A stretch of DNA of 64,000 nt from JAGOEF01 sp029564465 (GTDB lineage: Bacteria > Bacteroidota > Bacteroidia > Bacteroidales > ML635J-15). The notes beneath the pieces were generated by a model. That model was not told where the DNA came from. It searched no databases and was given only the letters and a program-made list of their open reading frames with translations. The first letter of the stretch is position 1. The number at the start of each line of letters is the position of its first letter. The position numbers and the translations under genes were made by a program. The stretch lies in NCBI GenBank assembly GCA_029564465.1, contig JAKQPY010000225.1, forward strand, positions 1 to 64,000, given 5' to 3'. Positions 36,976 through 46,292 of this stretch are shown piece by piece.

Positions 36976-39492
36976 TTAAAATCTGTAATACACATTCAGC
37001 ATATATGTCCTTCCGTACATATACATATATTTCGACGGGAATTTGTTCACATCGCCCTGATCGTAACGAAGTTGTTCAAATCCGCGGGTAACATTGTCTT
37101 TTTTGTTGAGGATGTTGTCGACACTTAGGGTAAAGCCCAGGTAATTTCCACTGATTCTCCATGATTTGCCACCCCAGATATCGATGGTGTAGGCGGGGTC
37201 AAGTTTTTCCTGATCGAGAATCTGCCTCCACTGAGGGTCGGTAACAACAAAGCTTGTCAGGGCTTCAGCAGTGCGACGTTCAGGGTTTATATCCACATAA
37301 TTTTCGTCGAAATAATTGGCATTCACTCCAACAAACCAATACTTCGGAGCATTATATTTAAAACCAACAGATCCGGCCAGTTCAGGAGCTCCGCCAACAT
37401 GATAGTTTTTCATGTACACTGTTCTGTTCGAAGCCAGTACTTCGGAACTGTTATCCTGTGCTATGGTAACCAGAGGGCGCGAGTTATACAGGTAACGACC
37501 GTATCCGAAGGCAGCCTGAATGTTGATGGTTGCGCTTACTTTTACTTCGATGCCAAACTCTCCTCCGTAGTGCCGTTTATCCATTCCGGTCATTACATAA
37601 TTCACAAATGTGCGCAATTCGTCGTGATAGAAACTCTTGATTTCGGTCTGGTCACGAAACTCGGAGTAGAAACCTGTAATGCGCGCTTTCACAACCGGCG
37701 AGCGGTACACATAGCTCAGGTCGCCCGTGAAAACGGTTTCCGAAGTAATTGAGTCAACCACATAATCGCGGGTACGTGGCGATATGTATATGTTGTCGAA
37801 ATAAGGTGCCCGGGTTCCATAAGAACCATTGATAACCACAAAGTTTCTCCCGTCGAGTTTAACCGTCAGTCCGGCTTTAGTCTGATAATTGAAGAAATTG
37901 TAGTGTTCCGAATCGCCTTTCGAATTGTTGGGGTACATCCCGTTACGCATAAGGCCTGTACGATAGAATCCGCTGTAAGCCAAATCGATTCCTGCATAGA
38001 AATCAAGTCTTTTGTAGGTAAATCCGGCCTGACCAAAAGCGTGAGCTGTGTTGATATTGGCAATGTAATCGTAGCCGAATTTATCGCCAACACCCACCGG
38101 ACGGTTTACATTGTCGAGGTCGGCTTGAGCCGAAGTATCGTTAAAAAAGTCGCGTTCGGCAAACTGGTCTATATCGAGCCACCAATCGGCGCCCAACAGA
38201 TCGGAAACAATTTTATAGTTTTCGCCTTTGTAAATCACAGCATCTATACCGGCAACCACGCGGATGTTTTCGTTAATCTGGTCGTTATACACCGAATTGA
38301 AATTAAATTTCGACACATCGGTGCGGCGTTCTTCAACCATATATTTTGCCCTGTTTCCGGTAAGGTTTTGCCCTTCGATGCCATTTACATTGAGTATGGT
38401 GAATAAATTCTTGCGATTGGCATCGTAAAATCCGTCCCAGTCTAACTGACGGAAGTTTTCGTCCTCGCGCCATTCGTCGGCCAGATAGTTGGCCATAAAT
38501 TCATTTTCGTTGGTGTAGTAACTGGGCAGGTAGCGGTAGTAATCGGGGCGCGGGTCGGCAGAGTCGTACCAGTTGAGCGATGTAGCGCCACCTTTACCGA
38601 ACATGTAGAGCACCGAAGTGGTGAGTTTTTTGAATTCATCAATTTTCCAGTAATGCGTAAGCATCAGGTTGGGCTGATGATAATTGTTAACCCGTGCATT
38701 ACGCACTTTGCCGTTTTGATAACCCCAGTTGCTGTTGTAATAATTGTTTCCGGTAAGGTCATACACTTCCTGAGTGGAAACGCTGCTGCGTCCGCGCCGG
38801 CTGGGTGATGCAAACCCAGTAAAACCAATACTGTGGTGACTGTTCAGCACTTTTTCGGCGCTTACAAAGTACGCCCAGGCATCGTAGAACGTTCCCTGAG
38901 TGTATCCCTCAACTGCCCAACGGCGGGACCCCGAAACGGTAAATGCCCATCCGTTTTCTAATAAACCCGTCGAATGGGTGAACATGACGCGGTGGCGGTA
39001 ACTTTTATTGCCAATAGAATATGAAACTTTGGTTTGCGGAGTGTATTGCGATGCACGGGTAAGGATATTGGTCATCCCGCCAATGTCGCCGAACCCTTCG
39101 CTCGAAAACGAAAGCCCGTTTAATTCAACCTGTGAACGGGTGGCATCATTCAGTCCGCCCCAGTTGCTCCAGAAAGCGCGGCCCGTTTGCGGGTCGTTGG
39201 CTGAAACACCGTTTATCAATACAGAATAATACTCGCTGTTGTATCCCCTGATACGATAGAATGCCTGCCCGAAAGTATATCCGGCTACCGATACATACAC
39301 GTCGTCCGACGATTGGAGCAATCCGCTGATATCCTGCGATTGGGCATCGTTCTGTATGTCGGAATCAGTGAGCGAAATTACCGGAATGTTCGTCGGTTTC
39401 TGGGTTTCGGTAATGGTATCCTTGGTGTTTTGCGCTTTAATAAGCCCTGCCCCGGCAAACACAGCGAGGCAAAAAATCAAAAACTTCTTCAT
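36976..39492 (-). CDS. TonB-dependent outer membrane receptor
   Basis: 838 residues from the ATG at 39492, with signal peptide MKKFLIFCLAVFAGAGLIKAQ. The plug domain follows almost at once (DISGLLQSSDDVYVSVAGYTFGQAFYRIRGYN, then VLINGVSANDPQTG), and the long rest is an aromatic-rich beta-barrel ending in YGRTYMLNVYYRF with a C-terminal Phe as outer membrane proteins require. The N-terminal carboxypeptidase-like domain usual in SusC-type receptors is absent. It should import a ligand with TonB energy together with the DUF5689 lipoprotein behind it. The ligand cannot be told from sequence. Confidence 0.9.
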   Translation of the reverse strand: MKKFLIFCLAVFAGAGLIKAQNTKDTITETQKPTNIPVISLTDSDIQNDAQSQDISGLLQSSDDVYVSVAGYTFGQAFYRIRGYNSEYYSVLINGVSANDPQTGRAFWSNWGGLNDATRSQVELNGLSFSSEGFGDIGGMTNILTRASQYTPQTKVSYSIGNKSYRHRVMFTHSTGLLENGWAFTVSGSRRWAVEGYTQGTFYDAWAYFVSAEKVLNSHHSIGFTGFASPSRRGRSSVSTQEVYDLTGNNYYNSNWGYQNGKVRNARVNNYHQPNLMLTHYWKIDEFKKLTTSVLYMFGKGGATSLNWYDSADPRPDYYRYLPSYYTNENEFMANYLADEWREDENFRQLDWDGFYDANRKNLFTILNVNGIEGQNLTGNRAKYMVEERRTDVSKFNFNSVYNDQINENIRVVAGIDAVIYKGENYKIVSDLLGADWWLDIDQFAERDFFNDTSAQADLDNVNRPVGVGDKFGYDYIANINTAHAFGQAGFTYKRLDFYAGIDLAYSGFYRTGLMRNGMYPNNSKGDSEHYNFFNYQTKAGLTVKLDGRNFVVINGSYGTRAPYFDNIYISPRTRDYVVDSITSETVFTGDLSYVYRSPVVKARITGFYSEFRDQTEIKSFYHDELRTFVNYVMTGMDKRHYGGEFGIEVKVSATINIQAAFGYGRYLYNSRPLVTIAQDNSSEVLASNRTVYMKNYHVGGAPELAGSVGFKYNAPKYWFVGVNANYFDENYVDINPERRTAEALTSFVVTDPQWRQILDQEKLDPAYTIDIWGGKSWRISGNYLGFTLSVDNILNKKDNVTRGFEQLRYDQGDVNKFPSKYMYMYGRTYMLNVYYRF

Positions 39493-39515
39493 CAAAAAAC
39501 AATTAGTTTAGCCTG

Positions 39516-39523
39516 CAAAAATA
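39516..39523 (-). promoter_or_regulatory. Putative -7 promoter element for the receptor unit
   Basis: The minus strand reads TATTTTTG (TAnnTTTG), 23 bp before the receptor ATG. Confidence 0.5.
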
Positions 39524-39612
39524 AGCAATATTACCATACCATAATAATTGAAAAATAGTTTTTTACAACCTGACTTTGGCTTAGCGAATTTCAGTTTATA
39601 CGGATAATATTG

Positions 39613-39620
39613 TAGCTTTG
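39613..39620 (+). promoter_or_regulatory. Putative -7 promoter element
   Basis: TAGCTTTG matches TAnnTTTG, 20 bp before the isoaspartyl peptidase ATG. Confidence 0.5.
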
Positions 39621-39640
39621 AAGGATAAATCATTATCAAT

Positions 39641-40585
39641 ATGAAATGGATTATCCTCATTATTGCAAATATCATCTTCTTGTCTGGTACAATAAATCTC
39701 TGTGCTCAGTATCAACCATCCATCATCATTCATGGCGGGGCGGGAGATTTCGATAGTAAAAGCTTTGTGAAAGAAGACTACGATGCCTATTACAATACCC
39801 TGTATTCTGTGCTGAGCATGGGCGATTCCCTTCTGAAATCAGGAGCTTCGGCAATGGATGTTGCGGTGGCTTGTGTTGCAATGATGGAAGACTCTCCGCT
39901 TTTTAATGCAGGAAAAGGAGCGGTATATAATGCTCAGGGAAAACACGAACTCGATGCTTCGGTGATGGATGGAAGTAATCTGAAAGCCGGATCAGTAGCC
40001 GGTATTACCCGGGTAAAAAATCCGGTCAAAGCCGCCCGTATGGTGATGGACAATTCGCAACATGTAATGCTGGCCGGTAAGGGAGCCGATGAATTTGCCA
40101 AAAAGCAGGGGCTTATTATGGTAAAAAACAAGTATTTCGATACCCCGAAAATGGAGCAACGATACCAGAAGCTGGTATCCGGAAAAAAAGGAACGGTGGG
40201 CGCAGTAGTGCTTGATGCCAATGGCAACCTTGCTGCAGCAACATCAACCGGCGGTATGATGATGAAGCAATTTGGCCGGATTGGCGATTCCATGGTAATT
40301 GGAGCCGGGACCTATGCCGACAACGCCACATGTGCCGTTTCCTGCACCGGACATGGTGAGTATTTCATCAGATTTCAGGCGGCTTATGATATCGCTGCCC
40401 AAATGAAATATGCCGGACTCACCTTGTTTGAATCATGCCGAAATACGATTGAAAAAATCGGGATTGCAGGTGGCACAGGTGGTGTTATTGCAATCGACTG
40501 TAATGGAAATCAGGTATGCCGCTACAATACACGGGGTATGTTTCGGGGAAGCCTTTGGCAAGGCGAAATCACAGTGGAATTTTAA
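39641..40585 (+). CDS. Secreted isoaspartyl peptidase / L-asparaginase (Ntn hydrolase)
   Basis: 314 residues with signal peptide MKWIILIIANIIFLSGTINLCAQ. The family start IIIHGGAGD is near 28, NAGKGAVYN near 90, and the autoprocessing site GTVGAVVLDANGN near 185, where the Thr after Gly becomes the N-terminal nucleophile of the beta subunit; STGGMMMK and GAGTYAD complete the active site. It hydrolyses isoaspartyl dipeptides and asparagine, here probably in the periplasm. It converges on the next gene with a 9-bp gap. Confidence 0.93.
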   Translation: MKWIILIIANIIFLSGTINLCAQYQPSIIIHGGAGDFDSKSFVKEDYDAYYNTLYSVLSMGDSLLKSGASAMDVAVACVAMMEDSPLFNAGKGAVYNAQGKHELDASVMDGSNLKAGSVAGITRVKNPVKAARMVMDNSQHVMLAGKGADEFAKKQGLIMVKNKYFDTPKMEQRYQKLVSGKKGTVGAVVLDANGNLAAATSTGGMMMKQFGRIGDSMVIGAGTYADNATCAVSCTGHGEYFIRFQAAYDIAAQMKYAGLTLFESCRNTIEKIGIAGGTGGVIAIDCNGNQVCRYNTRGMFRGSLWQGEITVEF

Positions 40586-40594
40586 TATTGGATG

Positions 40595-41638
40595 CTATTT
40601 TAACTGCTTGGCAATTTTTAGCATTTGTTTTTCCGTCATCACCGGATAAGCATAAATAACCCAATAACAACTTTGCTCGGCGTCTTTCATTACCAGCAAC
40701 GAGGTATTGGTGTCGTCGTAAGGTATCTCGGGGGTGTAAATCATCGGGCAACCGTATTTTTCTAATTTCGTTGAGTTGTCAAATTCAAGATCAACATCCG
40801 TTATAAAGTTGTCGATATGTTTTGCCATGATGTAAATGCTTTTTTCGTTGTTGTCGCTCAGGCTCGCCGAATACATTCCCATCAAATCGAACACATCGGT
40901 TACTTCGAAACCCTTAACCGATAACTTGCGGACTTTTGCTTCAAAATCGTCATAAGGCCAGGTCATTTCGGTAAAATCAGCATACGAATAGTCTTCTTCT
41001 TCAATAACCGGTTCAACATATTCTTCGATGGTAACTTCTTCGGGAACAACGAATGTCGCCGCAGGTACATCAATGTTTTCTTCATATAGGGTGGCAATCA
41101 TTTCGGTTTTTAAACCTTCGAATTCAGTGATCATTTTAAGGGCAATACCATGATATAACCAGGTTGTTGTTCCCCAAACCGTGTAAACATGACAGTTTCT
41201 ACCCAGAAACATTTCCATTCCCAGATATTCTCCGCCATACTCAACAATGCTTTTTTCGAGCTCCTCTTTTACAATTTTGTCATCGGTGAGGTCGAAATCA
41301 GAATATAAATCTTCGGAGAAATAGCTGTCGTAGCGTTGACCCGTTTTGGTTTCCATATCAACAATCCACATATACTCTCTGGTGTTTATACTTAACCGGT
41401 TGCTTACTTCTTCGGCCATTTCTCCTTCGCTTTCGAAACGCATAACCGAATTTTCACGCTCGTAATAGAGGGCTCCATAGTCGTCGAACCACACTGTTTT
41501 AGTTCCGGTAAGGTCTCCTTTGAGGGTATATTCTATATGCCCTGATTTCATGGGATAAATTCCGGCACCTTGTTGCGCACTTGCCGATGCGAAAAAACCG
41601 GCCAGTAAAATGATTATTAATGAAATTTTCAGTTTCAT
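40595..41638 (-). CDS. Secreted protein of unknown function
   Basis: 347 residues with signal peptide MKLKISLIIILLAGFFASASAQ. The N-terminal part (HIEYTLKGDLTGTKTVWFDDYGALYY, then a cysteine in FLGRNCHVYTVWG) loosely resembles DUF4412-type secreted proteins, where a similar motif precedes a conserved Cys. A strongly acidic hinge (EEYVEPVIEEEDYSY) leads to a second domain I do not recognise. No sorting domain or catalytic motif is present. Probably periplasmic; function unknown. Confidence 0.7.
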   Translation of the reverse strand: MKLKISLIIILLAGFFASASAQQGAGIYPMKSGHIEYTLKGDLTGTKTVWFDDYGALYYERENSVMRFESEGEMAEEVSNRLSINTREYMWIVDMETKTGQRYDSYFSEDLYSDFDLTDDKIVKEELEKSIVEYGGEYLGMEMFLGRNCHVYTVWGTTTWLYHGIALKMITEFEGLKTEMIATLYEENIDVPAATFVVPEEVTIEEYVEPVIEEEDYSYADFTEMTWPYDDFEAKVRKLSVKGFEVTDVFDLMGMYSASLSDNNEKSIYIMAKHIDNFITDVDLEFDNSTKLEKYGCPMIYTPEIPYDDTNTSLLVMKDAEQSCYWVIYAYPVMTEKQMLKIAKQLK

Positions 41639-41770
41639 AAGTTGTTGGTTTTAAAGTGCAAAATAGTCTTTTTTATAATATTGATTGTTTGTAACGCAAA
41701 TAATCTGTACACATTGTTTTGTTGAACAGAAATAGGCCTGAAGATGTTTATGCTTAACGGGTAAAAATTG

Positions 41771-41778
41771 TACTTTTG
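41771..41778 (+). promoter_or_regulatory. Putative -7 promoter element for ribD
   Basis: TACTTTTG matches TAnnTTTG and ends 7 bases before the first likely ATG at 41786, so the mRNA leader would be very short. Confidence 0.5.
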
Positions 41779-41785
41779 TCGTGAA

Positions 41786-42841
41786 ATGAACACTATGGCA
41801 GAACATGAAAAATATATGCTTCGCTGTCTTCAGCTCGCGGGGCAGGGGCGGGGCCATGTTTCGCCCAACCCTTTGGTCGGCTGCGTTGTTGTTCACAATG
41901 GAGTAATCATAGGAGAGGGTTATCACCGGAAATACGGAGGTCCGCATGCCGAGGTCAACGCTCTGATGTCGGTTGCAAATTCGGCGCTCCTCCCCGAGTC
42001 AACCCTATATGTTAATCTGGAGCCTTGTAGTCATTTTGGAAAAACACCACCCTGCGCCGACCTGATTATTTCGTATGCAGTGAAACGTGTTGTGGTGTCA
42101 GCATCTGACCTTAACCCGCTGGTGGCAGGCAGGGGCATTAAAAAATTGCAGGATGCGGGAATTGAGGTTATTCAGGGCATATTAAAGCAGGAAAGCCTTA
42201 ATCTCAATGCCCGTTTCTATACATTTCACCAACAAAGGCGGCCCTATGTAATCCTGAAGTGGGCGCAGTCGGCCGATGGTTTTATCGATAAATTAAGGCA
42301 GCCCGACGACGGACAAAAACCTCAATGGATAACCAACGACTATTGCCGGCGCTTAGTGCATAAATGGCGCACCGAAGAAGACGCTTTTCTGGTGGGAACC
42401 CATACGGCAATCCTTGATAATCCACAACTGACCGCACGTCTCTGGTACGGACGTCAACCATTGCGGGTCGCCATCGATTACAATGCTTCACTTCCGGCTA
42501 CGCTACACATTTTCGATAAAACAGCGCCAAGCTTGTTATTCTGTAATACAATGCGCAGCGATGCCGAGGTCGAAATCATTGACCTTGACAATCATGTGGC
42601 AGCCCAAATATGTGAACGATTGTATGCCCGTGGTATTCAGTCGCTGGTTGTGGAGGGAGGAAGGCGTACCCTCGATTTGTTCATCGAAGCGGGTTTATGG
42701 GATGAGGCGCGGATTTTTACAGGACCTGCGAGCTTTGGTGCCGGTGTGCATGCCCCCGAATTACACCAAATACCCGTTTCGGAGTCGGTTTATGGCAATA
42801 CACTGCTTTCAATGTACAAAAACGCTGTACCACATGGATAA
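41786..42841 (+). CDS. ribD: Bifunctional riboflavin biosynthesis deaminase/reductase
   Basis: 351 residues from the ATG at 41786; a second ATG at 41795 is equally good. The N-terminal deaminase has HAEVNAL near residue 52 and the zinc cysteines in PCSHFGKTPPCADL near 78. The C-terminal reductase has VILKWAQSADGFID near 158 and VEGGRRTLDLFI near 290. It deaminates and reduces the pyrimidine intermediate of riboflavin synthesis. The frame is open from a TTG at 41768, but this lies before the promoter element. Its last codons overlap the next start (ATGGATAA). Confidence 0.94.
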   Translation: MNTMAEHEKYMLRCLQLAGQGRGHVSPNPLVGCVVVHNGVIIGEGYHRKYGGPHAEVNALMSVANSALLPESTLYVNLEPCSHFGKTPPCADLIISYAVKRVVVSASDLNPLVAGRGIKKLQDAGIEVIQGILKQESLNLNARFYTFHQQRRPYVILKWAQSADGFIDKLRQPDDGQKPQWITNDYCRRLVHKWRTEEDAFLVGTHTAILDNPQLTARLWYGRQPLRVAIDYNASLPATLHIFDKTAPSLLFCNTMRSDAEVEIIDLDNHVAAQICERLYARGIQSLVVEGGRRTLDLFIEAGLWDEARIFTGPASFGAGVHAPELHQIPVSESVYGNTLLSMYKNAVPHG

Positions 42842-43742
42842 AATCAGGTCGCACCGTCAGTTGAAACTATTGGTACAAACGCTTTTCATTGTTTTTACCT
42901 GTTTTTTGCTGGCACAGTTTTTTTCGGCAGGTATTTTGGCCGGTTTTGGGGTAAGCGATATTTCCGGTTTACAACCCGATAATTTGCGGGGTATCGCCAT
43001 TTTCAAACTGGCTCATTTTGTTTCGTCGGTGATGAGTTTTATTGTTCCGGCTTTGTTGATTGCATGGCTTGTGTACCGCAATGCGGGTGAAAGGCTGTTG
43101 CTAAACCGGCGTGTCGATCTGGCATGGTTTGCCCTTGCCGCACTTATAATTTTTGTTGCCATGCCCTGGTTGAATGCCCTTATTCAGTGGAATGAGTCGA
43201 TCCGTTTCCCCGAAAAATTTGCGAACCTGTACAATTCATTCCGCAGTAGCGAAGACTTTGCCCTGCGTATGACTAAACTGATGCTCACCGGAAATTCGGG
43301 ATGGACCCTGCTTTTAAATGTGTTCCTGATTGCTTTGATTCCGGCCCTGGGTGAAGAATTTTTGTTCAGGGGAATTATTCAGCGATACCTGCACGATGTT
43401 ACGCGTAACGTTCATATCGCCATTTGGATATCTGCGGTATTGTTCTCGGCCATTCATTTCCAGTTTTTTGGATTTTTTGCACGGACATTGCTCGGTGCTT
43501 TCTTTGGCTATCTGGTTTATTATTCCGGTTCGCTGTGGGTGGCCGTGTGGGCTCATTTCTTCAACAATGCAATGGCTGTGCTGGCACAGTATTTTATTGC
43601 AGGAGGAGGTTTGCCCGAGCAGGCTGATAAATTTGGAAGTCAGGGCACCGACTGGGGTTGGGCTGTGGTTTCGCTTGGGGCTACCGTAGCGCTGTTTATT
43701 GTATTAATCAGGAAACACAAAAGCGAACTGCGCTCCCGATGA
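42834..43742 (+). CDS. CPBP-family intramembrane metalloprotease
   Basis: 302 residues from the ATG at 42834, which overlaps the ribD stop by 8 bp. It is a multi-pass inner-membrane protein with the family motifs: GEEFLFRGIIQ (EExxxR) near 172, SAIHFQFFGF near 204 and the histidine/asparagine pair WAHFFNNAMA near 238. CPBP (Abi) proteases include CAAX-processing and immunity proteins; a substrate is not evident. The frame is open back to 42483 inside ribD, but that part is in another frame of ribD and is not real. It converges on the next gene with a 39-bp overlap. Confidence 0.88.
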   Translation: MDKIRSHRQLKLLVQTLFIVFTCFLLAQFFSAGILAGFGVSDISGLQPDNLRGIAIFKLAHFVSSVMSFIVPALLIAWLVYRNAGERLLLNRRVDLAWFALAALIIFVAMPWLNALIQWNESIRFPEKFANLYNSFRSSEDFALRMTKLMLTGNSGWTLLLNVFLIALIPALGEEFLFRGIIQRYLHDVTRNVHIAIWISAVLFSAIHFQFFGFFARTLLGAFFGYLVYYSGSLWVAVWAHFFNNAMAVLAQYFIAGGGLPEQADKFGSQGTDWGWAVVSLGATVALFIVLIRKHKSELRSR

Positions 43743-44489
43743 CTTCGGGGTAGCTGCTGGTTCTTTGACGGGCTCCGGCTGTATCTCTTTACTAACAAAG
43801 CGCATCGTATCTTCTTCCGAAACAGCATACTGAACTCCAAAAACTCCCAACACAATGTTCCGGTCTGCTTCGGGAAGATCTCGGGCATTTTCGGCCACAT
43901 CTGACCAAACTGTATCAATAAAAGCATCAATTTCTTTGCGAATCAGACCCAGATTTTCGATTTCCCCCGTTTTAACAAAGTTCATATTCATTTGTTTCTG
44001 ATGGGCTTCCGAAAATTTTTCAACCCAAACCTTTACAATTCCAATCGCCGGATTAGTAAAGTATTTTCCGCCTTCCGATATCCTGCGGTTATCGTTTTCG
44101 AACAAGCGGCGCGATTCTTCAAGTAAAATCTCAGGGCGGCTTATCTCAGGCAGTTTACCGGTTTGTTCGTTTAGTCCGTAATAGCTGCGAACCGTAGTAG
44201 GTAGTTCCTCTCTTTCAACAGCCATATTTATCGATTGCAGATAATGCAGCACATAAATTCTGGCTTTTTCGAAAAGCTTATTGTACTCCTGCTCGTGCTC
44301 GGTGCGCAATTTAATGTTCAGGGCGTGATGTGCCAGTATTTTATCGGTAAGCTGAAGGTAGCCGGCAGCCTTATCCAGATTCTGAAGCGAAATATAATCG
44401 TCGGGTTGAACCGATTGCCGCGCTGCACTCAGGATGCTTTTTAGGGCCTGATTGCGCAGATGATCGGTATTGGGCAACTGGTGACGCAT
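43704..44489 (-). CDS. Protein of unknown function, helical, proline-rich C-terminus
   Basis: 261 residues from the ATG at 44489 (MRHQLPNTDHLRNQALKSI). Mostly helical by composition with many Leu, Glu and Arg residues, no signal peptide and no membrane segments, so probably cytoplasmic. The last 25 residues are rich in Pro, Glu and Ala (QPEPVKEPAATPK). I do not recognise a family. Its 3' end overlaps the convergent CPBP gene by 39 bp. A longer frame to 44546 adds 19 residues without support. Confidence 0.65.
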   Translation of the reverse strand: MRHQLPNTDHLRNQALKSILSAARQSVQPDDYISLQNLDKAAGYLQLTDKILAHHALNIKLRTEHEQEYNKLFEKARIYVLHYLQSINMAVEREELPTTVRSYYGLNEQTGKLPEISRPEILLEESRRLFENDNRRISEGGKYFTNPAIGIVKVWVEKFSEAHQKQMNMNFVKTGEIENLGLIRKEIDAFIDTVWSDVAENARDLPEADRNIVLGVFGVQYAVSEEDTMRFVSKEIQPEPVKEPAATPKSSGAQFAFVFPD

Positions 44490-44668
44490 AGTTATCAGAT
44501 TCTCATCAAATACTCTTGTGCGAAGATATGAAATGATGTTTCGCAAATCATAATTTTACTATATTAAAATGTGAACATAATTTTGTTAATAGGTGTAAAT
44601 TTAAAGGGGAGGCTGTCTTTACAAAAACTATGTATTGTTTTTCAGGATACAGATGTATTCTGCCTCTA

Positions 44669-45901
44669 TTAATAATCAGAAATTGCAAACCTTCGGGTGA
44701 TGTAGCGCACCGGATACCAGGCAGCCAGAAACCCGATAAACAGCACGGTTCCAAAAACCAGTGCGAAATCTGACGGATTAATGAGTACCGGATAAGCACT
44801 GATAATAAAGCTTCCCTCACTGCCAAGTTTTACAATTCCGAATTCCTGCTGAACCCAGCAGATCAGTCCACCGAGCAAGAGTCCGGTAATGGCACCCACA
44901 AGGCTGATGAGCATGCCTTCGGCAAAGAAAATGTTGCGTATCAACGAATCGTTGGCTCCCAAACTGCGCAATGTGTTTATGTCTTTTTTCTTGTCGATAA
45001 TCAGCATGGTAAGCGATGCAATTACGTTGAAGGATGCGATGATGAGGATAAAGAGCAGTATCAGGAAAATCACCCATTTTTCGGATTGCATTACCTGATA
45101 CAAAAAGCGGTGCTGATCGTTTCGGTCAGCTATCGCAAATGTATTTCCCAGTTGCGAAGTCAGGCGTTCCTTTACGACCGCCGTTTGTTTTGGGTCTTTC
45201 AGTTTAATTTCGATGGCGCTGATGTCGTTGTCGTATTCCAGCACCTCGCGGGCAAACGAAAGGGGAACAATGTAGTATTTGTTATCGTACTCCTGTTGCA
45301 CTGCAAAGACTCCCGAAGTGTAGATGTTCCGGGTGTTAATCAGGTTTACCGCATCCTGAAAATTACCCCTGATTTCGGCTTTCCGACTGGGTATATGTAC
45401 TTTTACGGGAACTAGAAAATCGAGGTCGAGATTGAGTTTATACGACACGCCCCTGCCTGCCACTGCGGTTGGGATATCGTTGTATTTTAAGTAATATTCC
45501 CCCGAAACAAGCATGCTGTCGAGACCGGTAACTTTCAGGTAGTTTTCGTCGACACCTTTCATGGTGGCAATCATCTGTTGCCCGTCGTATTCGAGCAGTG
45601 CGTTTTCTTCGAGCGAAAACGACCATGCAGCAATGGCATTGTCAGTGCGCAATACCGAAAGTAATTTGTCATCAGCCACGAATGTTTTCGATTGTACCGA
45701 AGTAATTTTCAAATCGGGGTCAAAACTGGTAAATAAGGTTTTTATCAATCCGTCGAAGCCATTGAAAACCGAGAGGATAACAATGAGAGCGGCTGTACCA
45801 ACAGCCACTCCGGCTACCGAAATACCCGAAATAATATTGATGGCGTTGCGCGATTTTTTCGACAGCAAATAGCGGCGCGCTATGTATAGCGAAAGGTTCA
45901 C
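44669..45901 (-). CDS. LolC/LolE-type ABC transporter permease (FtsX family)
   Basis: 410 residues from a GTG at 45901. The topology fits LolC/E: an N-terminal membrane segment (SGISVAGVAVGTAALIVILS) with NGFDG after it, a large periplasmic domain, then three membrane segments from about 272 on (FLILLFILIIASFNVIASL and DKKKDINTLRSLGA in the coupling region). Such permeases extract lipoproteins from the inner membrane for the outer membrane. The ATPase partner is not adjacent. Two bases separate it from the rbfA stop, so the two form an operon. Confidence 0.88.
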   Translation of the reverse strand: MNLSLYIARRYLLSKKSRNAINIISGISVAGVAVGTAALIVILSVFNGFDGLIKTLFTSFDPDLKITSVQSKTFVADDKLLSVLRTDNAIAAWSFSLEENALLEYDGQQMIATMKGVDENYLKVTGLDSMLVSGEYYLKYNDIPTAVAGRGVSYKLNLDLDFLVPVKVHIPSRKAEIRGNFQDAVNLINTRNIYTSGVFAVQQEYDNKYYIVPLSFAREVLEYDNDISAIEIKLKDPKQTAVVKERLTSQLGNTFAIADRNDQHRFLYQVMQSEKWVIFLILLFILIIASFNVIASLTMLIIDKKKDINTLRSLGANDSLIRNIFFAEGMLISLVGAITGLLLGGLICWVQQEFGIVKLGSEGSFIISAYPVLINPSDFALVFGTVLFIGFLAAWYPVRYITRRFAISDY

Positions 45902-45903
45902 TG

Positions 45904-46242
45904 CTACGATTTCAAGGCTTTGTCGATGCGTTCAATAAAATCCTGTGTGTCGTCGTTATAAAAAATCAGCTCGGGAATGTGGCGTACCTGATGCTTTACG
46001 GCGTCGCCCAGCAATTTTCTGATTTGGCTGTTTATTTTGCGCAATTCAAGGATAATATTCGCTGCATTGGCCGAAGGGAATACCGAGATATATACTTTGG
46101 CAACCCCCAGATCGGGGCTCATCCGAACCAGCGTAACGGTGAGCATGATGCCCGGCGTCCAGTTTTTCGACTCCCGCAGCAATATTCCCGCCAGCTCTTT
46201 TTGAATCAGCCTTGCCATCTGACTTTGTCGCTTGGTTTCCAT
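45904..46242 (-). CDS. rbfA: 30S ribosome-binding factor A
   Basis: 112 residues from the ATG at 46242 (METKRQSQMARLIQKELAGIL). The KH-like fold is seen in VTLVRMSPDLGVAKVYISVFP and the end LIFYNDDTQDFIERIDKAL. It helps late 30S maturation and 16S 5'-end processing. It leads a two-gene unit with the lipoprotein permease, with a -7 element 15 bp ahead. The frame continues six codons upstream to 46260, but that extension overlaps the promoter element. Confidence 0.94.
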   Translation of the reverse strand: METKRQSQMARLIQKELAGILLRESKNWTPGIMLTVTLVRMSPDLGVAKVYISVFPSANAANIILELRKINSQIRKLLGDAVKHQVRHIPELIFYNDDTQDFIERIDKALKS

Positions 46243-46257
46243 CTGAAAAATTTTGTT

Positions 46258-46265
46258 CAAAATTA
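46258..46265 (-). promoter_or_regulatory. Putative -7 promoter element for rbfA-permease
   Basis: The minus strand reads TAATTTTG, matching TAnnTTTG, 15 bp before the rbfA ATG at 46242. Confidence 0.5.
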
Positions 46266-46292
46266 ATAAAAATATCCTGATGAAGCAGGATG

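Noticed and set aside
42483..42833. N-terminal extension of the CPBP protease
   Set aside because: This part is an out-of-frame shadow of ribD; the ATG at 42834 gives a normal CPBP protein.
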